From a virus, in IMG/VR virus record IMGVR_UViG_3300029448_000450, positions 1-23,547 of that record: DNA of 23,547 nucleotides. One strand, given 5' to 3'. The notes under the pieces are model-generated. The model had not been told where the DNA came from. It did no database searches and saw only the letters and a list, made by a program, of their open reading frames with translations. Both the position numbers and the translations under genes were made by a program. Shown here one piece after another: positions 14,294-20,932 of this stretch. How positions within the stretch are numbered: position 1 is the stretch's first letter; the number at the start of each line of letters is the position of its first letter.

Positions 14294-14813
14294 AACTTAT
14301 CTTAAAGTATTCAGCGACATTATCCAAGCACTCTCTGAGTCGATCCATGTTTTTTCTACCAACAGGTTGATCTTCGATTATTAAATCGTAAAGAATCATT
14401 TGATGTGGACCACAAAGTTTTAATGCTTTGTTAAATTCTGTATGAGCGTCAAAGGTACTTACATTTAATAAATCATGGCCACCAACAACTAAACCCTCAA
14501 TACGATCCCAATTTTGACTAACTGATCTTTTAATATTAGCCATAACAGATAAAATTTCCATTTTTTCACCCGCTATGTGTCTTATTGCATTTTTTTTTGC
14601 ATCAGTTCTACATAATTGATTATTTGTAAAGTATTTGTGTAGTACAGATTTAATTTTTAACTCTACTCTACCAGCACTAAGTATTATTTCTTTGTAATCT
14701 GGTAATCTTACATATTTTCCATCAACATTTATAATTTGATGGCCACCAAAATCTTTTTGCTCTTCAACAATTAGTGATTTTTGTTTTTTATGCTTCTTTT
14801 TTTTCTTTGCCAA
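14292..14813 (-). CDS. DUF6456-like protein of the replication/early operon
   Basis: The product has 173 residues. A very basic start (MAKKKKKHKKQKS) is followed by a middle region of unknown type. The C-terminal third contains FNKALKLCGPHQMILYDLII and then RLRECLDNVAEYF. The 'AL...GP...IL.D......RL...L..LA.Y' layout resembles DUF6456, a helical domain common in alphaproteobacteria and their phages. It overlaps the DUF1376-type gene by 26 bases. A DNA-related role is likely from charge and context, but the molecular function is unknown. Confidence 0.65.
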   Translation of the reverse strand: MAKKKKKHKKQKSLIVEEQKDFGGHQIINVDGKYVRLPDYKEIILSAGRVELKIKSVLHKYFTNNQLCRTDAKKNAIRHIAGEKMEILSVMANIKRSVSQNWDRIEGLVVGGHDLLNVSTFDAHTEFNKALKLCGPHQMILYDLIIEDQPVGRKNMDRLRECLDNVAEYFKIS

Positions 14814-15576
14814 ATAACTTTTCCGCTCTATTAAACTCTTGTTGAGACATTTGAGGAATTAAACTACCTTTTACAAGACACATTTCGTATCTTGATTTAA
14901 GAATATAATTTTCGTGTTCTTCTCTATCTTTTTTTTCTTCAGCAATAGTTTTTGGCATATCGATTTCGTTATACATTTCGTTTAAGATCCAACTTTCTAA
15001 CGATTTTGAAAATTCTTTTTGTTGTTCTAAGTAAACAGGATAAGTTTTTAATACTTTATTTTGGTTTTCTTCACTAAGTTTTAAAAATCTTTCTAATGAT
15101 TTTGGTTTTGATGATCTTGTTCTAATTTTTGCAGAAATTTCTTTCCACATATTATTAAAGTTATTTATATTTATATTATATTTATATACGGAGTGGTCTT
15201 TTTGTTCTAACAAAACAGTATCAACTTTTTTCTTTCTAGCTTTACTTCTTGCTGATGATAATTCTTTTGATTTTAAAAATTCTGTATGTTGTCTTTCATT
15301 AAAAAATCTACCCTCTACTAATTGAAATTTATTATTAATAACAAAAATTAAATCTTGCCTTAATTCTTCAGCTTTATTTGGATCAGGCTCATAAGGTAGT
15401 ATTAAACGACATAATTCATCAAGATCACTTGGCAAACCTTTACCATTAAAAGTTTGAGAAAAAAAAAGAGCGTCTGAGTAAATGCCTCGTCTTTGGAGGC
15501 TTAAATTCCTTGTTCCCGCTATATAATCAGCAACAAATACATACATTCCGACCATTTTTGGATCTTTTTCAGTCAT
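14788..15576 (-). CDS. DUF1376-type phage replication protein
   Basis: Residues near the N-terminus, YVFVADYIAGTRNLSLQRRG followed by GLPSDLDELCRLIL, match DUF1376, a domain at the start of phage replication-initiation proteins that often includes a winged helix. The frame is open to a TTG at 15594, but the ATG at 15576 is preferred, giving 262 residues. No ribosome-binding site is obvious for either. The rest is Lys/Glu-rich and helical. It leads a leftward operon away from the repressor, the usual place for a replication gene under repressor control. No helicase or loader is visible nearby. Confidence 0.7.
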   Translation of the reverse strand: MTEKDPKMVGMYVFVADYIAGTRNLSLQRRGIYSDALFFSQTFNGKGLPSDLDELCRLILPYEPDPNKAEELRQDLIFVINNKFQLVEGRFFNERQHTEFLKSKELSSARSKARKKKVDTVLLEQKDHSVYKYNININNFNNMWKEISAKIRTRSSKPKSLERFLKLSEENQNKVLKTYPVYLEQQKEFSKSLESWILNEMYNEIDMPKTIAEEKKDREEHENYILKSRYEMCLVKGSLIPQMSQQEFNRAEKLFGKEKKEA

Positions 15577-15592
15577 AATGGAATTATTAAAC

Positions 15593-15650
15593 AATAATAT
15601 TTCTTATACAACAAATAAATTTCATATTGACAAATATTATTAATTATGAA
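15593..15650. promoter_or_regulatory. Divergent control region left of the repressor: two nested inverted repeats
   Basis: AATAATATTT (15593-15602) and AAATATTATT (15632-15641) form ten-base inverted arms 29 bases apart. TTCATA (15621-15626) and TATGAA (15645-15650) form a second pair. A plus-strand TTGACA lies at 15627-15632 without a well-spaced -10. On the minus strand TTGTCA and TATAAG are 19 bases apart. The sequence is extremely AT-rich, so some symmetry may be chance, but this is where promoters for the repressor and the DUF1376 gene must lie. Confidence 0.4.
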
Positions 15651-15679
15651 AAAACTCTACATATATTGATAAAAAAGGA

Positions 15680-15697
15680 ATTTAATTGAAATTAAAT
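15680..15697. promoter_or_regulatory. 18-base palindrome before the repressor gene, candidate autoregulatory operator
   Basis: ATTTAATT and AATTAAAT flank a central GA, giving eight-base perfect arms. It ends 17 bases before the repressor start codon. A site here could let the repressor limit its own synthesis. AT-only arms make chance symmetry more likely than for a mixed-base operator. Confidence 0.4.
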
Positions 15698-15714
15698 AAA
15701 AAAGGTGTGATAAT

Positions 15715-16419
15715 ATGGAAACTGCATTAGAGATAATAAGTATGGAAAAGGAAATAAAAAAATATAACGCTGGATTAAACAGAGTATTAAGTGAATTGGA
15801 ATTAACATCAGTTCAAGCAATACACAAAATTACTGGAATAGATAAACCAACTATTTCTAGACATTTGAACAATCAGCAAAGATTAACAGTCGATCATATG
15901 ATTACTTATTCTAAAAAACTAAACACAGATGTTAGTTTTTTTATTTCTGATAACATAGCTCGTTACCCTATTATTGGTTATTCTCACGATATTCAACCTG
16001 AAGTGCTTGGTAAAAATGAAATTGATAATCACGAATTAATCTTTTTTTTACAACGATATAAAACAGAGGGTTCAAAATTTATTTGGAATAAACCATTAAA
16101 TCATGCCATGAGATTTAATGAAAAATATCATGATGGTATATTAGGGAGTAAACTTATCAACAGTTTTTGCTTTATTAGAACAAATGATAAAATATTTGAA
16201 GGTTTGTTAGCAATAGTTAAAAGAATGGATATAGAAAATAAAACTGTTGATTTAGATCCATTGTGGAAACCATCACAATCTACTAAATATTATAAAATTT
16301 ATCCTATTGGAACTACCTATTCAATAGACTTCAACGATGCACATATACAAGTACTAGAAAATGGTAAGATATTTTTAAGTAACAAATCAATATTAGATAT
16401 TACTCAAAAAAATTTCTAA
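15715..16419 (+). CDS. Phage repressor-type HTH transcriptional regulator
   Basis: The product has 234 residues. Residues 21-70 form an XRE/lambda-type helix-turn-helix: SVQAIHKITGIDKPTISRHL followed by NNQQRLTVDHM, with the recognition helix around KPTISRHLNN. From residue 82 (ARYPIIGYSHD) a beta-rich C-terminal domain begins where LexA/CI-type repressors carry an S24 peptidase fold, but I see no Ser/Lys catalytic pair, so SOS self-cleavage is not indicated. It lies between divergent and downstream operons with inverted repeats on both sides, as a lysogeny repressor should. AAGGTG precedes the ATG; an internal ATG at 15742 is possible. Confidence 0.8.
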   Translation: METALEIISMEKEIKKYNAGLNRVLSELELTSVQAIHKITGIDKPTISRHLNNQQRLTVDHMITYSKKLNTDVSFFISDNIARYPIIGYSHDIQPEVLGKNEIDNHELIFFLQRYKTEGSKFIWNKPLNHAMRFNEKYHDGILGSKLINSFCFIRTNDKIFEGLLAIVKRMDIENKTVDLDPLWKPSQSTKYYKIYPIGTTYSIDFNDAHIQVLENGKIFLSNKSILDITQKNF

Positions 16420-16425
16420 TATTAC

Positions 16426-16462
16426 AACTTTATTATTGACTTTTTCAATAAAGTTTCATAAT
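16426..16462 (+). promoter_or_regulatory. Rightward promoter overlapped by a nine-base-arm operator
   Basis: TTGACT (16436-16441) and CATAAT (16457-16462) are 15 bases apart, a tight but possible sigma70 promoter; TAATTT at 17 bases is an alternative. Inverted arms AACTTTATT (16426-16434) and AATAAAGTT (16447-16455) flank the -35 and cover most of the spacer, so a bound repressor would exclude polymerase. The expected start is near 16470, feeding the nuclease-to-integrase operon. The arms could also act as a hairpin at the end of the repressor message. Confidence 0.55.
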
Positions 16463-16470
16463 TTTCAAAT

Positions 16471-16557
16471 ATGGCTAACATATTCGGAAAATTCATTTTA
16501 AATCCCTATTATTTTAACCGATTTCTCAATTCCCTCCTAATAATTGAGGTTAGCCAT
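16471..16557 (+). promoter_or_regulatory. Structured leader that can hide the ribosome-binding site and start codon
   Basis: ATGGCTAAC at 16471-16479, close to the predicted 5' end, is the exact inverse of GTTAGCCAT at 16549-16557, which includes the A and T of the start codon at 16556. Inside it, CTCAATT (16525-16531) pairs with AATTGAG (16542-16548), covering most of the GAGG ribosome-binding site at 16546-16549. Both stems together would sequester initiation. A 30-codon frame from 16471 to 16563, overlapping the next start, could be a leaderless upstream peptide that affects the fold when translated. Confidence 0.55.
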
Positions 16558-16714
16558 GCTTAATCCTGAGCAAAGAAAAGAACTTCAAAAAAAAGAAAAT
16601 TTTGTCAAACAGATGTGCAGAAACAATTTAAAGCATCACAGAAATTTTAAATGGGTTTGGCATCACATTAGAAACACAACAGATATAGAAAATGAAATCC
16701 ACAAAAAAAAGTAA
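16556..16714 (+). CDS. Small basic His/Asn-rich protein, first gene of the rightward operon
   Basis: ATG at 16556 has GAGG seven bases before it. The product has 52 residues: helix PEQRKELQKKENFVKQMC, then a basic aromatic stretch NLKHHRNFKWVWHHIRN and a short tail. It could bind nucleic acid and takes the place a Cro- or early-regulator gene would hold, but no helix-turn-helix is evident. It ends inside the next small gene (23-base overlap). No family is recognised. Confidence 0.6.
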   Translation: MLNPEQRKELQKKENFVKQMCRNNLKHHRNFKWVWHHIRNTTDIENEIHKKK

Positions 16715-16820
16715 AGCGTCTATAAAAGAAATTTTAAGAGTTTTAAATAAATTTGAACAAGCAACCACAACATTAAAAACGAGGTTAGAAAATGCCAACA
16801 GGCGATTACAGACTAAATAA
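16692..16820 (+). CDS. Uncharacterised 42-residue basic helical protein
   Basis: The ATG lies inside the preceding gene and the end overlaps the nuclease gene by 29 bases. The product has a basic start (MKSTKKSKASIKEILRVLNK) followed by an amphipathic helix (FEQATTTLKTRLENANRRLQ). The ribosome-binding site is weak, so coupled translation is likely if it is made. Supporting evidence is limited to the open frame filling the gap between two genes, plus plausible composition. Confidence 0.45.
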   Translation: MKSTKKSKASIKEILRVLNKFEQATTTLKTRLENANRRLQTK

Positions 16821-17433
16821 CGATAAAAAAGTTGCTGGTGTTACAACTATTATGAGTCCTTTTAAGGACCAATCAGCATTAATACATTGGGCATGGGGTT
16901 GTGGTATGAAGGGCATTGATTACAAAAAAGAACGAGATAAAGCTGGTGGTCAAGGCACATCAATACATGACCTTGCAGAAAAATATATATTAGATCAAGA
17001 ATTTGAACTCCCTGACGATAAAAAAATACAAAAGGCTTTTGCTAAGTTTGTAAATTGGTGGGATAGCCAACAATATCAAATTGTATGGACAGAAAAACAA
17101 ATGGTTTCAGAGACCTATGAGTTTGGTGGTTGTCCTGATTTACTTGTAAAAGATAAAGACGAAAAATTTGTATTAATAGATTTTAAAACAGGCAAACATA
17201 TCTACCAAGAAACTGTCATACAACTTGGAGCATACGCTAGACTCATATTTGAGAACGAAGGCAATCACATCACTAAAGGAATTATTGTAAGACTACCAAA
17301 AGACAACTCTAAATTAGAAACAAAAGAATTTAATCCTAGCCAACTAACATTAGGTTGGGATCAGTTCAAACTTTTTAGAGAGGCTCACAGTAATAATAAA
17401 ATCATCGATACTTATTTCAGGAAGGATAAATAA
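16792..17433 (+). CDS. PD-(D/E)XK exonuclease, RecB/Cas4-like
   Basis: The product has 213 residues. The nuclease core is clear: H59 in GTSIHDLAEKY, D116 in GCPDLLV, D130 and K132 in LIDFKTGK, Q144 and Y148 in IQLGAYARL. The H...D...D-x-K...QxxxY order is the RecB-family signature also seen in Cas4 and phage recombination exonucleases. There is no Fe-S cysteine set, so it is not a typical Cas4. A role in recombination or in making single-strand ends during replication is likely. GAGG lies nine bases before the ATG. Confidence 0.85.
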   Translation: MPTGDYRLNNDKKVAGVTTIMSPFKDQSALIHWAWGCGMKGIDYKKERDKAGGQGTSIHDLAEKYILDQEFELPDDKKIQKAFAKFVNWWDSQQYQIVWTEKQMVSETYEFGGCPDLLVKDKDEKFVLIDFKTGKHIYQETVIQLGAYARLIFENEGNHITKGIIVRLPKDNSKLETKEFNPSQLTLGWDQFKLFREAHSNNKIIDTYFRKDK

Positions 17434-17792
17434 TGGTAACAATGAAAGAAGCATTACAAGATGTTAATGTTCATGAACTAAACGACTTTGAACAAACTTT
17501 TTACGATAAAAATAAAAATGGTTCGTATGAGCCATCAGATAAGCAAATGGGTGTAATAAGAAAAATGCCTAAGATTACAGGTCAATCCAATGGTTCTGAT
17601 AATTATCAAAGTCAAGATCCTGATGTCAAATATGACGAAATGGAAAAAAATTTACAATATATAGATAAGGCTTTCGATATGATGGAAAAATATCCAAATC
17701 TCAATGAGTTAGATCAAGAGAACAAAAGAGCCATAGCTATAAGTTGTGCTATTAACCAATCAAGAGCAGATTATTTTAATGGCAAAAAATGA
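17433..17792 (+). CDS. Uncharacterised protein coupled to the exonuclease
   Basis: The product has 119 residues; the start overlaps the exonuclease stop by one base, with AGGAAGGA just upstream. It is acidic and polar. Blocks are DFEQTFYDKNKNGSYEPSDK, QMGVIRKMPKITG, and a C-terminal ELDQENKRAIAISCAINQSR. Phage exonucleases are often followed by an annealing or ssDNA-binding partner, which makes that a possible role, but the sequence shows no OB-fold or annealase pattern that I recognise. Confidence 0.65.
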   Translation: MVTMKEALQDVNVHELNDFEQTFYDKNKNGSYEPSDKQMGVIRKMPKITGQSNGSDNYQSQDPDVKYDEMEKNLQYIDKAFDMMEKYPNLNELDQENKRAIAISCAINQSRADYFNGKK

Positions 17793-18130
17793 GTTTAGCT
17801 TTTCAAAGTTGGAAAATTGATTTATTAGAAGCTCGGCCTGTGCAAGATCATACAAAAATACTTTTTAAAGGTAGAGGTTGGAAAATACCTGAAGATGCTT
17901 TTTGCACACATTGTGGTGATTTTGCAGTAGATACTCATCATTATAGAAATCGTGGATCTGGCTCAAGCAAATATTTAGATTATTACGAAAACTTAATTCC
18001 ATTATGTAGGTTATGTCACGACATCGCTGGTGTCGATAAAGAATTTAATCATGAGGTTTACATCAAAAACTTAGAAAACATTATAGAACATGAAAAGGAC
18101 AAACACAAAAATGGCGACTACTCCAAATAG
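17789..18130 (+). CDS. HNH-type endonuclease-like protein
   Basis: The product has 113 residues. Zinc ligands C39 and C42 (CTHC) and C73 and C76 (CRLC) frame an HNH core: H50-H51 (DTHHYRNRG), N68 (YENLIPLC) and H77 (CHDI). This is the beta-beta-alpha metal fold with its zinc knuckles intact. Small stand-alone HNH proteins in recombination modules may act on branched DNA or help packaging; the substrate here is unknown. It starts four bases before the upstream stop (ATGA). Confidence 0.8.
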   Translation: MSLAFQSWKIDLLEARPVQDHTKILFKGRGWKIPEDAFCTHCGDFAVDTHHYRNRGSGSSKYLDYYENLIPLCRLCHDIAGVDKEFNHEVYIKNLENIIEHEKDKHKNGDYSK

Positions 18131-18464
18131 TTTAAGTAGCATTTTAGAACAACGAGCCGAAAAATCTTTAACAGATTTAGACTCTATTGAAGAAGTTGTC
18201 GATGCAAAAGAACAAGCTGAGTTTTTTAAGGCAAGGAAAGACAGAATGTTAGCCGAGTTAGAACTACAAGAAGAAGCAAAAGGTGAAACAGTATCAGCAA
18301 AACAAAAAAGAAATGCACTTGCTAGTAAAGAGTTTGGTGAGTTTATAAAAGATGAAACAGAAAAATTTAGAAAGTCTTATGTGAACTTATTAAAAAGAGA
18401 TAATGCCAAGATAACAATATCTGCTTGGCAAACATCAGTAAAAGAAAAAGGAGTCTATGTATGA
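18111..18464 (+). CDS. Conserved-looking helical recombination-module protein
   Basis: The ATG at 18111 is preferred over 18090 because AAAAGGA lies at a workable distance and the upstream residues look non-native. The product has 117 residues, nearly all helical and charged (LDSIEEVVDAKEQAEFFKAR, then KDRMLAELELQEEA). It ends in NAKITISAWQTSVKEKG. From memory, marine phages carry a family with the same coiled-coil body and a 'A..TI..WR' ending, of unknown function. It sits between the HNH protein and genes leading to integrase. Confidence 0.7.
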   Translation: MATTPNSLSSILEQRAEKSLTDLDSIEEVVDAKEQAEFFKARKDRMLAELELQEEAKGETVSAKQKRNALASKEFGEFIKDETEKFRKSYVNLLKRDNAKITISAWQTSVKEKGVYV

Positions 18465-18700
18465 AAAAAGTAATTATACAAAAACCATTATGGAAAAATG
18501 GTGGTAGCGTAGGAATAGATGAACGAAAGTTTGACAATGAAGGGGTGTTAGTAGAGGTGGCCTATAAGAATAAATATGGTGATAAAATATATCCCCACAC
18601 TTACAAGTTTTCTAAAGAAAAAGCAGATAACTGCGAAACAATGATGTGGAAAAATACTACATTAAAAGTAATACCGATAAGAGAAATGGAGATTGTATGA
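18461..18700 (+). CDS. Uncharacterised small protein (KPLWKNGG...GIDE motif)
   Basis: The frame is open from 18425, but ATG at 18461 follows AAAGGAGTCTATGT, a strong ribosome-binding site, giving 79 residues. The product is mixed strand and helix: VIIQKPLWKNGGSVGIDERK, then YKNKYGDKIYPHTYKFSKEK. From memory, small phage proteins share the 'WKNG..VGI.E' and 'YPH.Y..SKEK' blocks. It overlaps the excisionase-like gene by four bases. Function unknown. Confidence 0.7.
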   Translation: MKKVIIQKPLWKNGGSVGIDERKFDNEGVLVEVAYKNKYGDKIYPHTYKFSKEKADNCETMMWKNTTLKVIPIREMEIV

Positions 18701-18909
18701 ACAATTTAGAAAAACCCATAAAATTCAAAGAACTAGCACTACTGTTTGATGTGCATGAAAAGACCTTGAAAAAGCATTTTAATGAGCTTAGAATCAAGTT
18801 TCCTGACGAACCCTGTTTACACAGACACTTCAATAACAAACCTATAGTTTATCCTAGCGATTTGGAACGAATAAAAGAATGTCAAGTAGAACTAAAATCG
18901 GACAACTAG
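18697..18909 (+). CDS. Excisionase-like helix-turn-helix protein
   Basis: ATG at 18697 overlaps the upstream stop and follows GGAGATTGT; the product has 70 residues. FKELALLFDVHEKTLKKHFN is a helix-turn-helix of the MerR/excisionase kind, followed by a wing-like segment ending in PIVYPSDLERIKECQ. Its frame overlaps the start of the integrase gene by 31 bases, the classic position for a recombination directionality factor. It may instead be a transcription regulator. The context makes excisionase the leading guess. Confidence 0.65.
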   Translation: MNNLEKPIKFKELALLFDVHEKTLKKHFNELRIKFPDEPCLHRHFNNKPIVYPSDLERIKECQVELKSDN

Positions 18910-20045
18910 CAGTACATGAAAGACACACGAAAACCGCAAAAGGTAATATAAAAACATATTACTACGCAAGAGGAACAGTCACTTATAAAAATGAAAAAGA
19001 AACTATTGACCAAATACTAAAGCGTATAAACAATCGACCACAAGCAGAAATAGAAGTTCAAGATGTAGAGATTGCATTACTCAAAACACTTAAAGACAGA
19101 TATTTAAATAAAAATCCTGACTTTATGACTTTTAAAAAAATGACCGATCAACTTTTAGACGATCATATGGAAGCTGTGAGTCCTGAAAGACAGGGTACAT
19201 TTAAGAAAAATGCAAAAATATTAGGCAGTAAATTAATAGCTGAAATTCAACAAAGTGATATTACGCAAACAGCTTTCATTAGATATCCAAAACTTCTTGA
19301 TTATAAAGGCAAGAGACTAAATACAATTTACGATTTAGATGAAAGAGAAAAAATATCAGGGTGGTTTAGCACAGCGAACACAAATGTTATGATCCCTATT
19401 GGTAAGGTATTACATTACGCTCATCAAAAAGGTTTATGTCCATATATAAAAGTAAAATATTTTGAGACACTTAATTCTAGAAATAGAAGGCGACCTAAAT
19501 ATTCTGCGGAAGAGATAAAAAAATGTATGGAATATGAAACAAAAGATTTTGGTATTGTATCTTTGTTTGTATTTTTATTATTTAGTGGCCTACGAGTTAG
19601 TGAAGCACTTAGAATACATTGGTTGGACCTAGATATATATGAAAACAAAGTAATCGATTTAGATAATCGAACATTAAATATCTTTGCTAATAAAACTGGT
19701 ACATGGATTAAAAAACCAATGCACCCTATACTCTTTGCTTGGTTAGATAAAGTTGAAGATAAAACAGGTTATCTGTTTGAATGGCGATCCTTACATGAAT
19801 CAAAAAATGCTGATAGAGGTATTATAAAAAGGTGGAACGCTATGCAAGAATTTGCTGGTATAGAGCATCATAAAAGAAAAAAGAGACACGCTCTGAGGCA
19901 TACGATTACATCAATGCTATCTGATAATGGAGCGTCATTACAAGAATTAATGGCTTTTAATGGGTGGTCTGATGAGAGATCAGCTCTTGGTTATACTGAG
20001 ACAGGGCAAGATAAACTCGCAAAACTTATAAATAAAATTAACTAG
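18879..20045 (+). CDS. int: Tyrosine-family integrase
   Basis: The product has 388 residues. The catalytic set can be read: R239 (LLFSGLRVSEAL), K272 (ANKTGTW), H337 and R340 (HALRHTITS), W363 in the His/Trp position (NGWSDERSALGY) and nucleophile Y372. Residues 1-60 look like an arm-binding domain and 80-200 like the core-binding domain. Length fits phage integrases. It would insert the phage genome into a host attachment site. It overlaps the excisionase-like gene, and repeats that may be arm sites lie 3' to it. Confidence 0.93.
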   Translation: MSSRTKIGQLAVHERHTKTAKGNIKTYYYARGTVTYKNEKETIDQILKRINNRPQAEIEVQDVEIALLKTLKDRYLNKNPDFMTFKKMTDQLLDDHMEAVSPERQGTFKKNAKILGSKLIAEIQQSDITQTAFIRYPKLLDYKGKRLNTIYDLDEREKISGWFSTANTNVMIPIGKVLHYAHQKGLCPYIKVKYFETLNSRNRRRPKYSAEEIKKCMEYETKDFGIVSLFVFLLFSGLRVSEALRIHWLDLDIYENKVIDLDNRTLNIFANKTGTWIKKPMHPILFAWLDKVEDKTGYLFEWRSLHESKNADRGIIKRWNAMQEFAGIEHHKRKKRHALRHTITSMLSDNGASLQELMAFNGWSDERSALGYTETGQDKLAKLINKIN

Positions 20046-20055
20046 GATAGTTCTA

Positions 20056-20250
20056 TTGCACAGTAAAGGCGACCAAAACAAAATTGTTGTTTGTCAAAAA
20101 TGTCATCGCAAATATACAAGACATATGATGATACAATATGATAATCACTCGGATCTATATAAGTGTATTCGTTGTTATAATGGCGGTAGTATCATTATAA
20201 CTGTAGAAAACTTTTTGCACAAAATTGGACAAAATTTTAAAAACCTATGA
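20056..20250 (+). CDS. Small zinc-ribbon protein after integrase
   Basis: The product has 64 residues with CQKC near 13-16 and CIRC near 37-40, a four-cysteine zinc ribbon. It begins with TTG at 20056, with AGGA seven to ten bases upstream. No ATG is available before the first CxxC. It lies ten bases after the integrase stop on the same strand. The TTG start lowers certainty, but the paired CxxC motifs argue that the frame is real. Function unknown. Confidence 0.55.
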   Translation: MHSKGDQNKIVVCQKCHRKYTRHMMIQYDNHSDLYKCIRCYNGGSIIITVENFLHKIGQNFKNL

Positions 20251-20395
20251 TTATCAACCTTAATTTAGGTATTGCATATAAGTGTCGATTATGTTCTAAT
20301 GTGGAAAACAATGGAAGGAGTTTGACAAATCGTTAAAAAATAAGAATTGTCTGTAGTAGTCAGGAAAACTAAATTGGACAAAATTGGATAAATTA
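20222..20395. repeat. Direct repeats AAATTGGACAAAATT around the post-integrase gap
   Basis: AAATTGGACAAAATT occurs exactly at 20222-20236 and again at 20371-20385, 149 bases apart. A degenerate third copy, AAATTGGATAAATT, follows at 20382-20395. They flank the only gap next to the integrase gene. That is the arrangement of integrase arm-type sites around an attP core, though no core can be identified without the host site. The gap between them also contains TTGACA with no good -10. Confidence 0.55.
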
Positions 20396-20656
20396 AGGGG
20401 TGTCTATCTGGCACTCCTTAACTTCTAAAATACATTTATTATATATAATTTGTATCGTACCCTCGTTGCCATCTTTGTAACTTCCATCATCTAAAGAATA
20501 ACTTGAAAACAAAATTGTTTTATCTTTTGTCTTTTTATATAGCCAACCTATCGTCATACAGATAGGCATAGACTTCTCCTCATAAGACTTAGCCTCAATC
20601 CAAGAGGGATCACAGAGACCACTATCAATCCATTTGACTAATAGTAGTTGTTTCAT
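20393..20656 (-). CDS. Uncharacterised protein, last gene of the leftward lysis block
   Basis: The product has 87 residues and looks like alternating strands: LLLVKWIDSGLCDPSWIEAK, then MTIGWLYKKTKDKTILFSSY. From memory, short phage proteins share 'V.WIDS....SW' and 'TIGWL..K..D...L'. There is no membrane span. It starts one base after the stop of the Lys-rich gene and is convergent with the integrase region. Function unknown. Confidence 0.7.
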   Translation of the reverse strand: MKQLLLVKWIDSGLCDPSWIEAKSYEEKSMPICMTIGWLYKKTKDKTILFSSYSLDDGSYKDGNEGTIQIIYNKCILEVKECQIDTP

Positions 20657-20809
20657 TTATGTCTTTTTCTTCTTCTTCTTCTTATTCTTCTTACTATTAG
20701 GGAAACCAGCCTTCATATTAGCATAGGCTTTATCGCTAATGGTGCTATTCTTCTTGGAACGAGATTTATTTGCTTTTCTGCGTTTGTTAATATTTTCATA
20801 TAAAGACAT
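20657..20809 (-). CDS. Small very basic protein with poly-Lys tail
   Basis: ATG at 20809-20807 overlaps the stop of the upstream gene. The product has 50 residues: MSLYENINKRRKANKSRSKK, then STISDKAYANMKAGFP, then a run of seven Lys before the last Thr. There are 16 Lys and three Arg in total. The start is very like a small protein seen in many marine phage genomes, from memory. The tail is encoded by repeated AAG codons. Strong positive charge suggests DNA or RNA contact; the function is unknown. Confidence 0.7.
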   Translation of the reverse strand: MSLYENINKRRKANKSRSKKNSTISDKAYANMKAGFPNSKKNKKKKKKKT

Positions 20810-20919
20810 TATTTCTTAGCCTTTTTCTTTGTTTTCTTTTTGTCTTTTTTCTTATCTTCGTTTAATTTTTTCAATCCTTTAGATGTGTAAGAATATGACT
20901 TTCCTTTATACATAGGCAT
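20809..20919 (-). CDS. 36-residue Lys-rich protein
   Basis: AAGGAGTAATAAATT stands before the ATG at 20919, one of the best ribosome-binding sites in the window. The product has 36 residues, 16 of them Lys: MPMYKGKSYSYTSKGLKKL and a Lys-rich tail. Short 'M.YKGK.Y.YT..G' proteins are familiar in marine phages. It overlaps the following gene by one base. The role is unknown; charge suggests nucleic acid binding. Confidence 0.7.
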   Translation of the reverse strand: MPMYKGKSYSYTSKGLKKLNEDKKKDKKKTKKKAKK

Positions 20920-20932
20920 AATTTATTACTCC

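Noticed and set aside
16471-16563. 30-codon frame in the leader as a true gene
   Set aside because: It has no ribosome-binding site and would need leaderless translation. I keep it only as a possible regulatory upstream frame, not as a gene.
16792-17433. Cas4 and therefore a CRISPR-related locus
   Set aside because: The nuclease lacks the Cas4 iron-sulphur cysteines, and no regularly spaced repeat array is visible anywhere in the window.
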